A stretch of DNA of 26,347 nucleotides from JBKPCD01 sp046727175 (lineage in GTDB: Bacteria; Acidobacteriota; Vicinamibacteria; Vicinamibacterales; 2-12-FULL-66-21). The notes beneath the pieces were generated by a model. That model saw only the letters and a list, made by a program, of their open reading frames with translations, had not been told where the DNA came from and searched no databases. Location of the stretch: NCBI GenBank assembly GCA_046727175.1, contig JBKPCD010000108.1, positions 1 through 26,347 on the forward strand, in the 5' to 3' direction. The translations under genes were made by a program, and so were the position numbers. Of the stretch, positions 14,554 to 23,396 are shown one piece after another (the stretch's first letter is position 1; every line of letters starts with the position of its first letter).

Positions 14554-15387
14554 GTGTCCCACGCTGGTACGCAACATGCTGCTCTGGACCATACCTATAT
14601 GGACGGCCATCGTCTGCACGACCGAGCCAGCTCTTTGAGTGACGCGGAAAACTGGTTCGCGCTTGGCAGCGGCGCAGTGTTGCTGCTCGTTGGTGCGTCT
14701 CGAAGGTCCGCCACCGGCGCGTTTCTGGCGGCGTCCTCCGCACCCCTGCTGTATCGCGGCATCACGGGGCATTGGCCGGCGCTTGCGAACAACTTCACCC
14801 GGTCTGACAACACCAAGACTGCCCTCGCCGGAACGCGTGGGGTGCACGTGCGGGAATCGATTCGGCTGGAAGTGCCACTCCCGGAGGTCTACGGCTTCTG
14901 GCGTCAGCTCGAGAATCTCCCGCGATTCATGACGCACCTCGACCGTGTGACTGAGAGTTCGGATGGCAAATCGCACTGGGTGGCGGTCGGGCCGGCCGGG
15001 CTGTCGGTCGAATGGGACGCCGAGATCATCAATGAGGTCGACGACAAGCTGATCGCGTGGAGATCGCTTCCCGGATCTGACATCCTGAGCGCCGGGTCCG
15101 TGAATTTCGACGCGGCACGCGCGGGTCGCAGCACGGAAGTGAGCGTCGACCTGCAATACGCCCCAGCAGCCGGGAAAGTCGGCGCGCTGATCGCGTCGCT
15201 CTTCGGCCGCGAGCCTGCTCAAACCATCCCCGAGGATCTCCGGCACTTCAAGCAGCTGCTCGAAGCCGGTGAGATTCCTCGAGCGACCGCTACCGCCGAG
15301 GAGCCACATGCGAGCCGTCTGCTGGGAAGGCAAGGAGAAGATCCAGGTCGAGACAGTTCCGGACCCCGTCATCCTCAATCCGCGTGA
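14554..15387 (+). CDS. SRPBCC-family (cyclase/dehydrase-like) membrane-associated protein
   Basis: A 277-aa ORF. After a poorly conserved start there is a hydrophobic section with ENWFALGSGAVLLLVGASRR and FLAASSAPLLYRGITGHW (about residues 32-75). An SRPBCC domain follows (about residues 95-240), with VRESIRLEVPLPEVYGFWRQ, LENLPRFMTHLDRV and GKVGALIASLFGREP. The domain forms a hydrophobic pocket for lipids or cyclic compounds; the substrate is unknown. The start is GTG at 14554, or possibly ATG at 14599. The last about 27 codons overlap the next gene by 80 bases and do not look conserved, so the original stop may have been lost by an indel near 15290. Confidence 0.75.
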   Translation: MSHAGTQHAALDHTYMDGHRLHDRASSLSDAENWFALGSGAVLLLVGASRRSATGAFLAASSAPLLYRGITGHWPALANNFTRSDNTKTALAGTRGVHVRESIRLEVPLPEVYGFWRQLENLPRFMTHLDRVTESSDGKSHWVAVGPAGLSVEWDAEIINEVDDKLIAWRSLPGSDILSAGSVNFDAARAGRSTEVSVDLQYAPAAGKVGALIASLFGREPAQTIPEDLRHFKQLLEAGEIPRATATAEEPHASRLLGRQGEDPGRDSSGPRHPQSA

Positions 15388-16528
15388 CGCGATCGTCAAG
15401 GTGACGGCGACCGCGATCTGTGGATCCGACCTGCACATTTACGATGGGTACATCCCGACGATGCAAAAGGGCGACGTGCTCGGCCATGAGTTCATGGGCG
15501 AAGTCGTCGACGTCGGCAAAGACAACACGCGGCTGAGAGTTGGCGATCGCGTGGTAGTGCCCTTCACCATCGCGTGCGGCCGCTGCTATTTCTGCAAGGA
15601 ACAACTCTGGTCGCTCTGCGACAACTCGAACCCGAATGCCTGGATGGCCGAGAAACTGTACGGCTATTCCGCCTCGGGATTGTTCGGCTATTCGCACATG
15701 TACGGGGGGTATCCGGGCGGCCAGGCAGAATACGCACGGGTCCCATTCGCGGACGTCGGCCCGCTGAAGGTTCCTGACTCGCTCACCGACGAACAGGTCC
15801 TCTTTCTGTCCGACATCTTTCCAACCGGCTACATGGCGGCCGACAACTGCCAGATCAAACCAGGCGACACAACAGTGGCGGTGTGGGGCTGTGGCCCGGT
15901 CGGCCAGTTCGCGATCAAGAGCGCCTATCTGCTCGGCGCCGAGCGCGTGATCGCCATCGACCGCGTCGCCGAACGGCTCGAGCTCGCGTCCTCACAGGGC
16001 GGAGCCGAGACGCTGGACTATAAGGACGTCGACGTGCTCGACGCACTTCGCCACATGACCGGCGGGCAAGGTCCTGACGCGTGCATCGACGCCGTCGGAC
16101 TCGAAGCACACGGGACCACGCTCGACGCGTGGTACGACCGCGCAAAGACCTCGATGTTCCTGGCGACCGATCGACCGCATGCGCTTCGGCAAGCTATCAA
16201 CGCGTGTCGCAAGGGCGGAACGGTCTCGATTCCTGGCGTCTACGGCGGATGGCTGGACAAGTTTCCCTTGGGTGCCGCATTCGCGAAGGGGCTCACGCTC
16301 AAGATGGGTCAGACCCACATGCACAAGTACATGCCGCTGTTGCTCGAACGTATCGAACGCGGCGAGATCGATCCATCGTTCATCATCACCCATCGCATCA
16401 GCCTCGAGGAGGCGCCCGCGATGTATCGCACCTTCCGGGACAAACACGACTCATGCATCAAGGTCGTCATGAAACCAGGCGTGACGACGCCTCACCGCAC
16501 AGATCCACCGTCTTCTCGGCAACTGTGA
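15308..16528 (+). CDS. Zinc-dependent alcohol dehydrogenase, formaldehyde dehydrogenase-like
   Basis: A 406-aa medium-chain dehydrogenase. The catalytic zinc site is visible as ICGSDLHIYDG and GHEFMGEVVDVG. The structural zinc site is CGRCYFCKEQLWSLC. The NAD(P)-binding GCGPVGQFAIKSAYLLG lies near residue 200. The long insert around residues 110-140 (ASGLFGYSHMYGGYPGGQAEY) and DKFPLGAAFAKGLTLKMGQTH near residue 320 match the glutathione-independent formaldehyde dehydrogenase-like group. It is cytoplasmic and could oxidise the aldehyde product of the periplasmic PQQ enzyme, but it is in a different transcription unit, so that link is only a possibility. ATG at 15308 has GAGGAG just upstream. 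Confidence 0.9.
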   Translation: MRAVCWEGKEKIQVETVPDPVILNPRDAIVKVTATAICGSDLHIYDGYIPTMQKGDVLGHEFMGEVVDVGKDNTRLRVGDRVVVPFTIACGRCYFCKEQLWSLCDNSNPNAWMAEKLYGYSASGLFGYSHMYGGYPGGQAEYARVPFADVGPLKVPDSLTDEQVLFLSDIFPTGYMAADNCQIKPGDTTVAVWGCGPVGQFAIKSAYLLGAERVIAIDRVAERLELASSQGGAETLDYKDVDVLDALRHMTGGQGPDACIDAVGLEAHGTTLDAWYDRAKTSMFLATDRPHALRQAINACRKGGTVSIPGVYGGWLDKFPLGAAFAKGLTLKMGQTHMHKYMPLLLERIERGEIDPSFIITHRISLEEAPAMYRTFRDKHDSCIKVVMKPGVTTPHRTDPPSSRQL

Positions 16529-16618
16529 CCCCATAGCATGGCCAAATCATCGAGTAAAACCGATCCGCCGCGCGTGTGATGGTTGACGCGGCGGCACATC
16601 ATCACGAGGAGAGACGAC

Positions 16619-17197
16619 ATGGCTGAAGCAGGCACGCTCCACGACGCGTTCATTGACGAATTGCGGGACACGTACGACGCTGAAAAGCAGCTGACGAAAG
16701 CGCTGGCCAAGTTGGCGAAGGCCTCGTCGAACCCCAAACTGCGTCAGGCGTTCGAGAGCCATCTTCAAGAGACCCAAGGCCAGATCGAACGTCTGGAGCA
16801 GGTCTTCGAGAGGTTGGACGAAAAGGTGCGCGGCAAGCACTGTGACGGCATCGCCGGGATCATCGAAGAAGGCAAGTCGATCATGGAAGAGGACTTCGAC
16901 GACACCACGATGGACGCCTGTCTGATTGCCGCGGGGCAGCGCGCCGAACACTACGAGATGGCGGCGTACGGCACGCTCGTCGCGTGGGCGCAGGCGATGG
17001 GTCACACCGACGCCGCCAAGCTCCTGCAGCGGACGCTGGAGGAAGAGCAGGCGGCCGACAAGAAGCTGTCGGGGTTGGCGGAAGGCGGTATCAATCAGCG
17101 GGCGGCTGACGCGGCGCACGCCGAGGATGGTGAGGAACCGGTCGGCGCGACCACCGGCAGTGCCCGAAAGAGCTCGGCGAAGGCCCGTCGCCGGTAG
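16619..17197 (+). CDS. YciE/YciF-like ferritin-fold protein (DUF892)
   Basis: A 192-aa helical protein. LHDAFIDELRDTYDAEKQLTKAL opens the DUF892 four-helix bundle, and HLQETQGQIERLEQVF, EEGKSIMEED and AAGQRAEHYEMAAYGTL supply the carboxylate and His residues expected of a di-iron site. The last 35 residues are an Ala/Lys/Arg tail. Family members are stress-induced and some bind iron; ferroxidase activity is suggested for relatives. ATG at 16619 follows a strong ribosome site (GAGGAGAG at 16606-16613). Confidence 0.88.
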   Translation: MAEAGTLHDAFIDELRDTYDAEKQLTKALAKLAKASSNPKLRQAFESHLQETQGQIERLEQVFERLDEKVRGKHCDGIAGIIEEGKSIMEEDFDDTTMDACLIAAGQRAEHYEMAAYGTLVAWAQAMGHTDAAKLLQRTLEEEQAADKKLSGLAEGGINQRAADAAHAEDGEEPVGATTGSARKSSAKARRR

Positions 17198-17199
17198 CG

Positions 17200-17730
17200 T
17201 TGCCTGCAGTCGAGGGCCATGGTGTGCGACCGGCGCGATCGGCAGCTCACCGCGGTAAGACGCGCGCCAGCGCCGGCGAGGCTGCGGTCGCGGTCCCGGT
17301 GTCGGGGACGGCGCTCTTGCTGATCGACGTCATCAACGATCTCGCGTTCGACGGCTCGGAATCCCTGGTCGCGCAGGCGCAATCGATGGCCGTGTCATTC
17401 GCGCGGCTCAAGCGCCGCGCCACGACAGCCGGCGTACCGACGATTGATATCAACGACAACTTCGGACAGTGGCGGTCTGATTTCCGACGCACCGTCGCTT
17501 ATTGCACCGCGCGCTCCTCTCCTGGCCGACGCGTATCGCGGCGGGCCAACGATGCCTACATGCGCGAGTACAAGATCTTCGCGCCCGCCGATTGCATCGT
17601 CTCCAATACGGCCGCCGACAACGATTACGCCCTTCGCGAGATCGAGACCGTCCTCAAAGGGGACGTCGCCGTTTCAACGCGGCTGAGATTTCAAGCCAGC
17701 CGTCGTCCCAAACCCTCGAGGCGCCGATGA
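17200..17730 (+). pseudogene. Isochorismatase-like cysteine hydrolase with the catalytic region deleted
   Basis: The N-terminal half is typical: TALLLIDVINDLAFDGSE with the catalytic-triad Asp, and GVPTIDINDNFGQWRSDF (about residues 37-93). The C-terminal end is also typical (ANDAYMREYKIFAPADCIVSN, then REIETVLKGDV). Between them the region carrying the active-site Cys motif (usually G-x-x-T-x-x-C) is replaced by about 17 Arg/Ser-rich codons, so about 60 residues are missing. The join keeps the frame open. The start is uncertain (TTG 17200 or GTG 17224). The stop overlaps the recQ start as ATGA. Confidence 0.75.
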
Positions 17731-19213
17731 CCGCGCGACGAAAGGCTGTCCGCGTCTCAAAGGTCATGCGTCAAGTATTTGGCCTCGCGGAGCTGCGTCC
17801 GGGACAACAGGCGGTAATCGATGCGGTGCTGGCCAAACGTCATACGCTCGCCATCATGCCCACCGGCGCTGGCAAGTCGCTGTGCTACCAAGTGCCGGCG
17901 ATGCTGATGCCAGGCATGACGGTGGTTGTCTCGCCGCTGATCGCGTTGATGCGCGATCAGTTCGACAAACTGTCGGCGCTCGGGTTGGAGGCCGTTCAAG
18001 TCAATAGTGCCATTCCGACGGGAGACATTCGACGCGCACGCGCCAAGATCGGGCGTCGGGCCGTCGAGTTCGTGTTCACCACGCCGGAGCAACTGGCGTC
18101 CACGGATCTGCGGCAGTTGCTCACCGGTGCGGCTGTCGACCTCGTCGTCATCGATGAAGCTCATTGCATCAGCCAATGGGGACATGATTTCCGACCGGCC
18201 TATCTCGACGCCCTCTCGGGGCTGCGCGCGTTGGGATCGCCTACGATCCTGGCGCTTACGGCAACCGCGCCGCCCGATGTGATTGCCGACATCGAACGAC
18301 AACTGAATGTCGGGCCCCTACGTGTGATCAACACTGGCACGCATCGGCCAAATCTCTCGTACCACGTGCGGCCCGTTTCAAGCGAGGCTGACAAACAGCG
18401 CCAACTCATCGACATCGTGCGCGGGGGGACCGGCCCCACCATCGTCTACGCGGCCACGGTGCGCCACGTCGATGCATTGCACACGATTTTCCGAGGCGAA
18501 GGCATCTCGGCGACCTCCTACCACGGCCGTCAGCGCGCACAGGACCGAGCCGCGGCTCAAGACGCCTTCATGACGGGCGCAGTGAAGATCATCATCGCCA
18601 CCAATGCGTTTGGCATGGGCATCGACAAGCCCGACATCCGCACGGTCATCCACTATGACCTCCCGGCATCGCTCGATGTGTACTCCCAAGAGTCAGGGAG
18701 AGCCGGCCGTGACGGCGAGCCCGCCGAGTGCATTCTCTTGTTTCAACGACGCGACCGCGGCCTGCAGCGATTCTTCATGGCCGGACGGTATCCGACGCAT
18801 GACGACTTCACGACGCTGATCGGGGGCCTCCGTACCGCGGCCACTGACAGCGCGATGAGCGTGGCCGAGATTCGAGCGGCTGCCGCTTCACCCCTGTGAG
18901 TAAACTTCGCGTGATGTTGGCCGTCCTGAAACAGGATGGCCTGATACGCGAACGTCGGGGCGCCAAATACGAGCCACGACGACAACTGTTGACGGCGTCT
19001 ATTGAACCGCTCGTGGCCGCCTACGAACAACGCCGGCGGCGAGACCACACCAAGCTGGAACACATGGTTGTCTATGCCCAGACGGCGCTCTGTCGGACGC
19101 GTGTCCTGCTGGAGGCTCTCGGCGAAACCGTGGAGTGGTCGCAATGTGGCATCTGCGACAACTGCCGCGGCCTCTCGATTCGTTCGGAAGCTGTTGCAGA
19201 GGGAGCCGCATGA
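17727..19213 (+). pseudogene. recQ: RecQ-family DNA helicase, one frameshift near the C-terminus
   Basis: A DNA helicase for recombination and repair. The first frame (17727-18899) carries Walker A PTGAGKS (residues 45-51), DEAH (143-146) within VIDEAHCISQWGHDFRP, motif III ALTATAPP, and the C-terminal motifs ATNAFGMGIDKPDIRTVIHYDLP and QESGRAGRDG. It stops at 18897-18899. The RecQ zinc-binding part continues in another frame to 19213 (SKLRVMLAVLKQDGLIRERRG, then CRTRVLLEALGE and CGICDNC). Adding one C near 18890 restores AASTPVSKLRVML. If real, the break removes the zinc and winged-helix part; if an error, the gene is intact at about 495 aa. ATG overlaps the preceding stop. Confidence 0.85.
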
Positions 19214-19992
19214 TGAACAATGCCTCGGAGCCGTTGGGCACGTTGAAGCCGATCGACTCGTCCCTGGCGCCGCTCGCGGTGCTTGGAGCGGTCGCCGTCA
19301 CGGCCGGGCTGACGGCGTACCTAATACGGCCGGCCGGTCGTTGGAACACGTCGACACGAAAACGTCAGGCTCTCATTGCCTATTTGCGCGACCATCTCAG
19401 TGGCTCGGACATGGCCATTCGAGTGGTGCATCGTCTCAGCTCGACGCACCAAGACACCGAGGATGGAGCGTTGTTCCGTCGGCTGTCAGAAGAATTGGAA
19501 GAGGACCGCTCTGTCGTTCGGTTACTGCTGACGCAGGTGGGGGCGTCTGGACGATCGATGAAACGAGCTGCGGGTTACGCGTCAGGTGCCGTGCTGAGCC
19601 TGACCGCCGGGGGTGAGCCAGGCCATCTTTCGCTGCTGCGAACGCTCGAAAGCTTGGCCATCGGGGTCCAAGGCAAGCGCTGCATGTGGCGGACATTGCA
19701 GAACCCCCGCACGATGCCGTGGACCGTTCATGGTATGAACTTCGTGGAACTGGAAGCGAAAGCAGTTCGCCAATGGGAGGCCATTGAAAAGCGTCGGCGC
19801 GTTTTGGTAGAGCGGACCTTTGCCGCGACGGCCCCCCCGGGTGGAGTGATCGCGATGGAATACGTTCGCGATCGGGCGTGCACGTTGGCCCCGGATGCCG
19901 ATGGTTCTGCTGTTCTTCGCGCCGCACGCCGAAACAGGACGTTGAACGGGATCACGATGGCCAGCGCAAAGAATGACACCACGAGGTACTGA
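19210..19992 (+). CDS. Hypothetical helical protein, probably read past its natural end
   Basis: A 260-aa ORF, ATG at 19210 overlapping the recQ stop. After a TM-like segment (LAVLGAVAVTAGLTAYLI, about residues 22-40) comes a helical domain: ALIAYLRDHLSGSDMAIRVV, ALFRRLSEELEEDRSVVRLL, LRTLESLAIGVQGKRCMWRTL and MNFVELEAKAVRQWEAIEKR. It resembles a conserved family of unknown function with a ferritin-like helical look. After about residue 210 the tail (APPGGVIAMEYVRDRACTL...) is not conserved. With one C fewer in the seven-C run at 19832-19838 the frame would end at TGA 19847-19849, which would be a natural end. Confidence 0.6.
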   Translation: MMNNASEPLGTLKPIDSSLAPLAVLGAVAVTAGLTAYLIRPAGRWNTSTRKRQALIAYLRDHLSGSDMAIRVVHRLSSTHQDTEDGALFRRLSEELEEDRSVVRLLLTQVGASGRSMKRAAGYASGAVLSLTAGGEPGHLSLLRTLESLAIGVQGKRCMWRTLQNPRTMPWTVHGMNFVELEAKAVRQWEAIEKRRRVLVERTFAATAPPGGVIAMEYVRDRACTLAPDADGSAVLRAARRNRTLNGITMASAKNDTTRY

Positions 19993-20000
19993 GCAGACAT
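19728..20000 (-). CDS. Possible small membrane ORF, antisense
   Basis: MSAQYLVVSFFALAIVIPFN followed by VLFRRAARRTAEP gives one good membrane helix and a basic border with G/C-rich third positions. The ORF overlaps the 3' end of the gene on the other strand and starts inside the Rieske remnant, so chance is likely. No family is recognised. Confidence 0.25.
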   Translation of the reverse strand: MSAQYLVVSFFALAIVIPFNVLFRRAARRTAEPSASGANVHARSRTYSIAITPPGGAVAAKVRSTKTRRRFSMASHWRTAFASSSTKFIP

Positions 20001-20090
20001 GGGATTGCCCGTGTCACGGGTCACGCTTCACGCCAACCGGCGACGTGATCTCCGGGCCGGCCGAAGCGCCGCTGTCCAAAGCGGACCGAG
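19985..20090 (+). pseudogene. Fragment of a Rieske [2Fe-2S] domain (C-terminal end)
   Basis: About 30 codons reading EQTWDCPCHGSRFTPTGDVI then SGPAEAPL match the second Cys-His cluster motif and end of Rieske domains such as those fused to FAD-dependent oxidoreductases. The first cluster motif (C-x-H) and the rest of the protein are absent. It is therefore the last trace of a deleted gene, wedged between the helical hypothetical and the PHP gene. Confidence 0.65.
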
Positions 20091-20105
20091 ACCCGAAACT
20101 GTGTG

Positions 20106-21293
20106 ATGGCAGTCCAGGAGCCTCGAGCATACGCGGACGTGAACGCCGTCGTGGGCGGGTACCTTCGCGATCTGGCGTTCGCCCAGTCGTCGCAACAGAA
20201 GATGTTCGGCTACAAGCGGGCGGCCGCCGCGATCCTCTCGTTGGATCTTCCCTTGACCGACCTGCTCGGAGCCGACGGCGTGCTCCCGCGGATCCCCGGT
20301 ATCGGACCGGGTTCGACGCGCGTGATACTTGAGATTCTCGAGACCGGCGCATCGGCGACTGTCGAACAGGCCATCGAACGGAGCGAGCGCCGCGCCGATA
20401 TTCAGCGGCGTCGTGAGCTTCGTTGGCAGTTTTTGAGCCGCGCCGAGGTTCGGCGCATTCTCACCGATTCCCACTTCGAAGGCCCCACTGTTGAGCAGTA
20501 CTGCGGTGATCTGCAAATGCACTCCGAATGGAGCGATGGTTCTCCGACCGTCGAGCAGATTGCCGACGCCTGCATTGAGCGAGGCTATCAGTACGCGGCG
20601 GTCACCGACCATTCGTACGGACTGAAGATCGCCGGTGGTATGTCGATGGCCGAAGCCGCGGCGCAGCGTCTGGCGATTGAAGGCGTCAACGCGCGATACG
20701 GAGGCCGATTCCGACTGTTGCAGGGCATCGAGGCGAACATCGACGCGGCGGGCCACCTCGATCTCACCGACAACGAGGCGACCACCTTCGACGTCGTGCT
20801 GGCCGCGCCGCACTCACGGCTACGGAAGAACGAGGATCAGACGGATCGCATGCTCACCGCACTTCAGCACCCGGCAGTCCGAATCCTGGCGCACCCGCGC
20901 GGCCGCATCTCCGGATCGCGGGCCGGCGTGATCGCGAACTGGGACGCGGTCTTCGAGGCCGCGGCGCAACGAGGTGTGGCCATTGAACTCGACGGCGATC
21001 CTGCGCGTCAGGATCTCGACCACACATTGGCACGGCAAGCAGTCACGTGCGGCTGTATCTTTGCGCTCGATAGCGATGCACACACCACGGCGCAGCTCTC
21101 CTATGCTGAGACCGCCGTGGCGCACGCGCGACTGGCCGGCATTCCCGTCGACAGGATTTGTCAACTGCTGGCCGCTGGACCGATTGCGGGCCTGGTTGTC
21201 GAATCCGTCCTTGGAGTGCCGTCGTTGAGCCTGCCGCGACGGTTGCGATTCCAGCATCCGGCGCTCAACAGCGAGACGCAATGGGACCGCTGA
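20106..21293 (+). CDS. PHP-domain protein with DNA polymerase X-like N-terminus
   Basis: A 395-aa protein. Residues 10-90 look like the PolX 8-kDa/helix-hairpin-helix region (YLRDLAFAQSSQQKMFGYKR, and IPGIGPGSTRVILEIL as the hairpin). No nucleotidyltransferase palm is present. A PHP phosphoesterase domain follows: DLQMHSEWSDGSP (about 139-151), VTDHSYGLKI, LQGIEANI, APHSRL, LAHPRGR and the closing DSDAHT. The first motif has Gln where H-x-H is usual. PHP domains act as metal-dependent phosphatases or 3'-5' exonucleases, so DNA end processing is plausible beside RecQ and a LigD-type polymerase. ATG 20106 was chosen over GTG 20103. The end overlaps the DUF72 start. Confidence 0.82.
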   Translation: MAVQEPRAYADVNAVVGGYLRDLAFAQSSQQKMFGYKRAAAAILSLDLPLTDLLGADGVLPRIPGIGPGSTRVILEILETGASATVEQAIERSERRADIQRRRELRWQFLSRAEVRRILTDSHFEGPTVEQYCGDLQMHSEWSDGSPTVEQIADACIERGYQYAAVTDHSYGLKIAGGMSMAEAAAQRLAIEGVNARYGGRFRLLQGIEANIDAAGHLDLTDNEATTFDVVLAAPHSRLRKNEDQTDRMLTALQHPAVRILAHPRGRISGSRAGVIANWDAVFEAAAQRGVAIELDGDPARQDLDHTLARQAVTCGCIFALDSDAHTTAQLSYAETAVAHARLAGIPVDRICQLLAAGPIAGLVVESVLGVPSLSLPRRLRFQHPALNSETQWDR

Positions 21294-22070
21294 CGCCGAC
21301 GAGTAGGACTCCGGACGTTCGGATCGGGACGGCGGGGTGGTCAATTCCGCGCGCGGCGGCCTTCCGATTTGGGTCGGCAGGAACGCATCTCGAGCGCTAC
21401 TCGCGCCGACTCCGTTGCGCTGAGATCAACTCATCGTTTCACCGGCCGCCCGCCGCACCCACCTACGCGAAATGGCGCAACGGCACCCCTTCGGATTTTC
21501 GGTTCGCCGTCAAGATGCCCCGGACGATTACCCACGACCTGAAGCTGCAGGACGCGCGAGACCCATTTGTCACGTTTCTGGCTCAGACTGATGGCCTGGC
21601 CGAGAAACGAGGGCCGATACTCGTGCAGTTGCCGCCGTCGCTGTCGTTTAATGCCTCCGTCGTGACCCGATTTCTGGACATGGTGCGAAAGGTGTACAAG
21701 GGGCCCATGGTCTGCGACGCGACGTGGTTCTCGCCGGCTGTTGCATCGCGTTGCGCGGTTATGGAATCTCACGAGTAGCGGCTGATCCGCCATCGGTGCC
21801 CGAAGCAAACGTTCCCGCGGGTGAGCCAGCCATCGTATATTTTCGGCTGCACGGATCCCCCGGAAGTACTGGTCACGATATGGCGAGAACGCTATCGCGA
21901 CGCTTGCGGAGAGCGTCTGCACTATGGCGACCGCAGACGACGTGTGGTGTGTGTTCGACAATACCGCTAGCGGCGCCGCCATCGAGAATGCTCTGGAACT
22001 GTGCGACCGCTTTGCGCTGGATCCACGCACTGGCTACCGAGCAGTGCGCAGGCGTCTTGCTGGCCAATGA
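21281..22070 (+). pseudogene. DUF72-family protein, two single-base frameshifts
   Basis: DUF72 proteins adopt a TIM-barrel fold; their function is unknown. The first frame contains VRIGTAGWSIPR, EINSSFHRPP, DFRFAVKMPRTITHD and GPILVQLPPSLSF. The second starts near 21745 (LRGYGISRVAADPPSVPE to YFRLHGSP). The third starts near 21858 (RKYWSRYGENAIATLAE, VWCVFDNTASGAAIENAL, ending AGQ before TGA 22068-22070). Both changes are repaired by adding one base: near the GCG at 21745 and one C in the run at 21852-21856. All conserved blocks survive, so this is a very recent break or sequencing error. ATG 21281 lies inside the PHP gene end. Confidence 0.8.
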
Positions 22071-22106
22071 TTGTTTCCTGACGACGCATCCGGCGGCATC
22101 GGGTCG

Positions 22107-23172
22107 ATGACTCTACACGGAATCGTGCTGCGGAATCGACGACCGACGACACTGGCAGGGCGTTTCGGAGCCGCACGGGCGATGCCAGACAAAGCGCGTG
22201 GCGACAGTCCACGAAGGCGCAAATTGGCCGCGCAGGCCAAGCACACCAGCCGCAGCGCTCGGGTACCCGGCGACTCGGCCGCGACCGTCGTTGGCGTTCG
22301 GATCTCGCATCCCGACCGTCTGATCTACCCGGACCTCGGGATTTCCAAGATTGAGCTGGCTCGATACTACGAGCGGATTGCCGATTGGATCGTTCCGCAC
22401 GTGGCCGGCAGGCCTTTGACGCTGGTTCATTGCCCGGCGGGAATCGCGGCGCCGTGCAACTTTCTGAAGCACGCGAAAGCATGGGGCCCGAGTGCGCTGC
22501 GCCGGGTGCGAATCCAGGAGAAGACGAAGGTTGGTGAATACCTCGTCGCGGACTCGATTGAAGCGATCGTGTCTCTCGCACAGATGGGAATCGTCGAAAT
22601 CCACACGTGGATTCGACCGCTGATGATATCGAGCGTCCGAACCGCTTGGTGTGGGATCTTGATCCGGGTGCGGAGGTGTCATGGAAGGAAGTCGTCAAGG
22701 CGCCGAGCTCGTGCGTGATGTCCTTAGGACGCTGAGGCTCACATCGTGGGTCAAGACCACTGGCGGCCGCGGGTTGCATGTGGTCGTTCCTCTCACGCCC
22801 AAACGAAGCGTTGCGGAATGCCTCGACTTCTCGCGCGCCGTGAGCGACGCGATCGCGCGTACGGATCCTGACGCGTACACGACAGCGTTTGCGAAGTCTG
22901 GACGCGAGCACAAAATCCTCATCGACTACCTCAGAAACAACCGCACCAACACGTCCGTCTGTGCGTTCTCCCCGCGAGCGAAGCCTGGGGCGACGGTATC
23001 GATGCCGCTCGGGTGGAACCAGTTGCGTGAACCACCACGACGCTGGACGATTCTGACGGTACCGAGGCGTCTCGCTCGGATCTGAGCGGACCCATGGGAG
23101 GACTATTGGCAAAGCGCTCAAACCATTTCGGCCGCGTCGTTCGCAGCGGCCAAGCGCGTAGCGTCGACGTAA
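22107..23172 (+). pseudogene. LigD-type primase-polymerase, two frameshifts and a nonsense codon
   Basis: The polymerase domain of LigD fills gaps and adds ribonucleotides during non-homologous end joining. Family blocks are ISHPDRLIYPDLGISKIELARYY, PLTLVHCPAGI, EYLVADSIEAIVSLAQMGI, VWDLDPGAEVSW with the metal-binding Asp pair, LTSWVKTTGGRGLHVVVPL, and TTAFAKSGREHKILIDYLRN. Frames change near 22611 (one A lost) and 22700 (one G lost). At 23083-23085 TGA interrupts the frame, and family-like sequence continues behind it (DPWEDYWQSAQTISAASF) to TAA 23170-23172. A CGA to TGA change would explain it. No ligase or nuclease domain is attached. The start is uncertain (22107 or 22182); the conserved part begins near 22290. 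Confidence 0.78.
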
Positions 23173-23252
23173 CCAGATCGGCGTCCGAACAGGCTTGACG
23201 AAGCAGCGTCCTAAAACCTTCGACGCCGCACGAGGCACCGCCGGTCCGACGG

Positions 23253-23396
23253 ATGAGCCGATTCGAGACACGCGAGCGGTGGGCTGTGCGGCGCGACCGT
23301 GTCTGGACAATCACGCAGCGCGTGATCGCGCTTGCGATCCTGGCGAACCTGGTCGGCGCCCGCCCCTCCGATCTCCGCCACTGGTTCGGCGATTGA
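23253..23396 (+). CDS. Possible 47-aa small protein
   Basis: The short ORF reads MSRFETRERWAVRRDRVWTI, then TQRVIALAILANLVGARPSD and LRHWFGD. A short hydrophobic helix (VIALAILANLVGA) sits between a basic and an aromatic end, as in small membrane-associated proteins. No family is recognised and there is no clear ribosome site. It lies 80 bases after the end of the LigD-type remnant. Confidence 0.3.
   Translation: MSRFETRERWAVRRDRVWTITQRVIALAILANLVGARPSDLRHWFGD

Noticed and set aside
14440..15438. 332-codon minus-strand ORF
   Set aside because: Antisense to the SRPBCC gene, no recognisable domain.
16538..16579. 13-codon ORF starting MAKSSSKTDPPRV
   Set aside because: Too short, no ribosome site, no known family; it lies in the gap before the YciF-like gene.
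21967..23310. 447-codon minus-strand ORF
   Set aside because: Antisense to the LigD-type remnant; the plus strand carries the conserved motifs.
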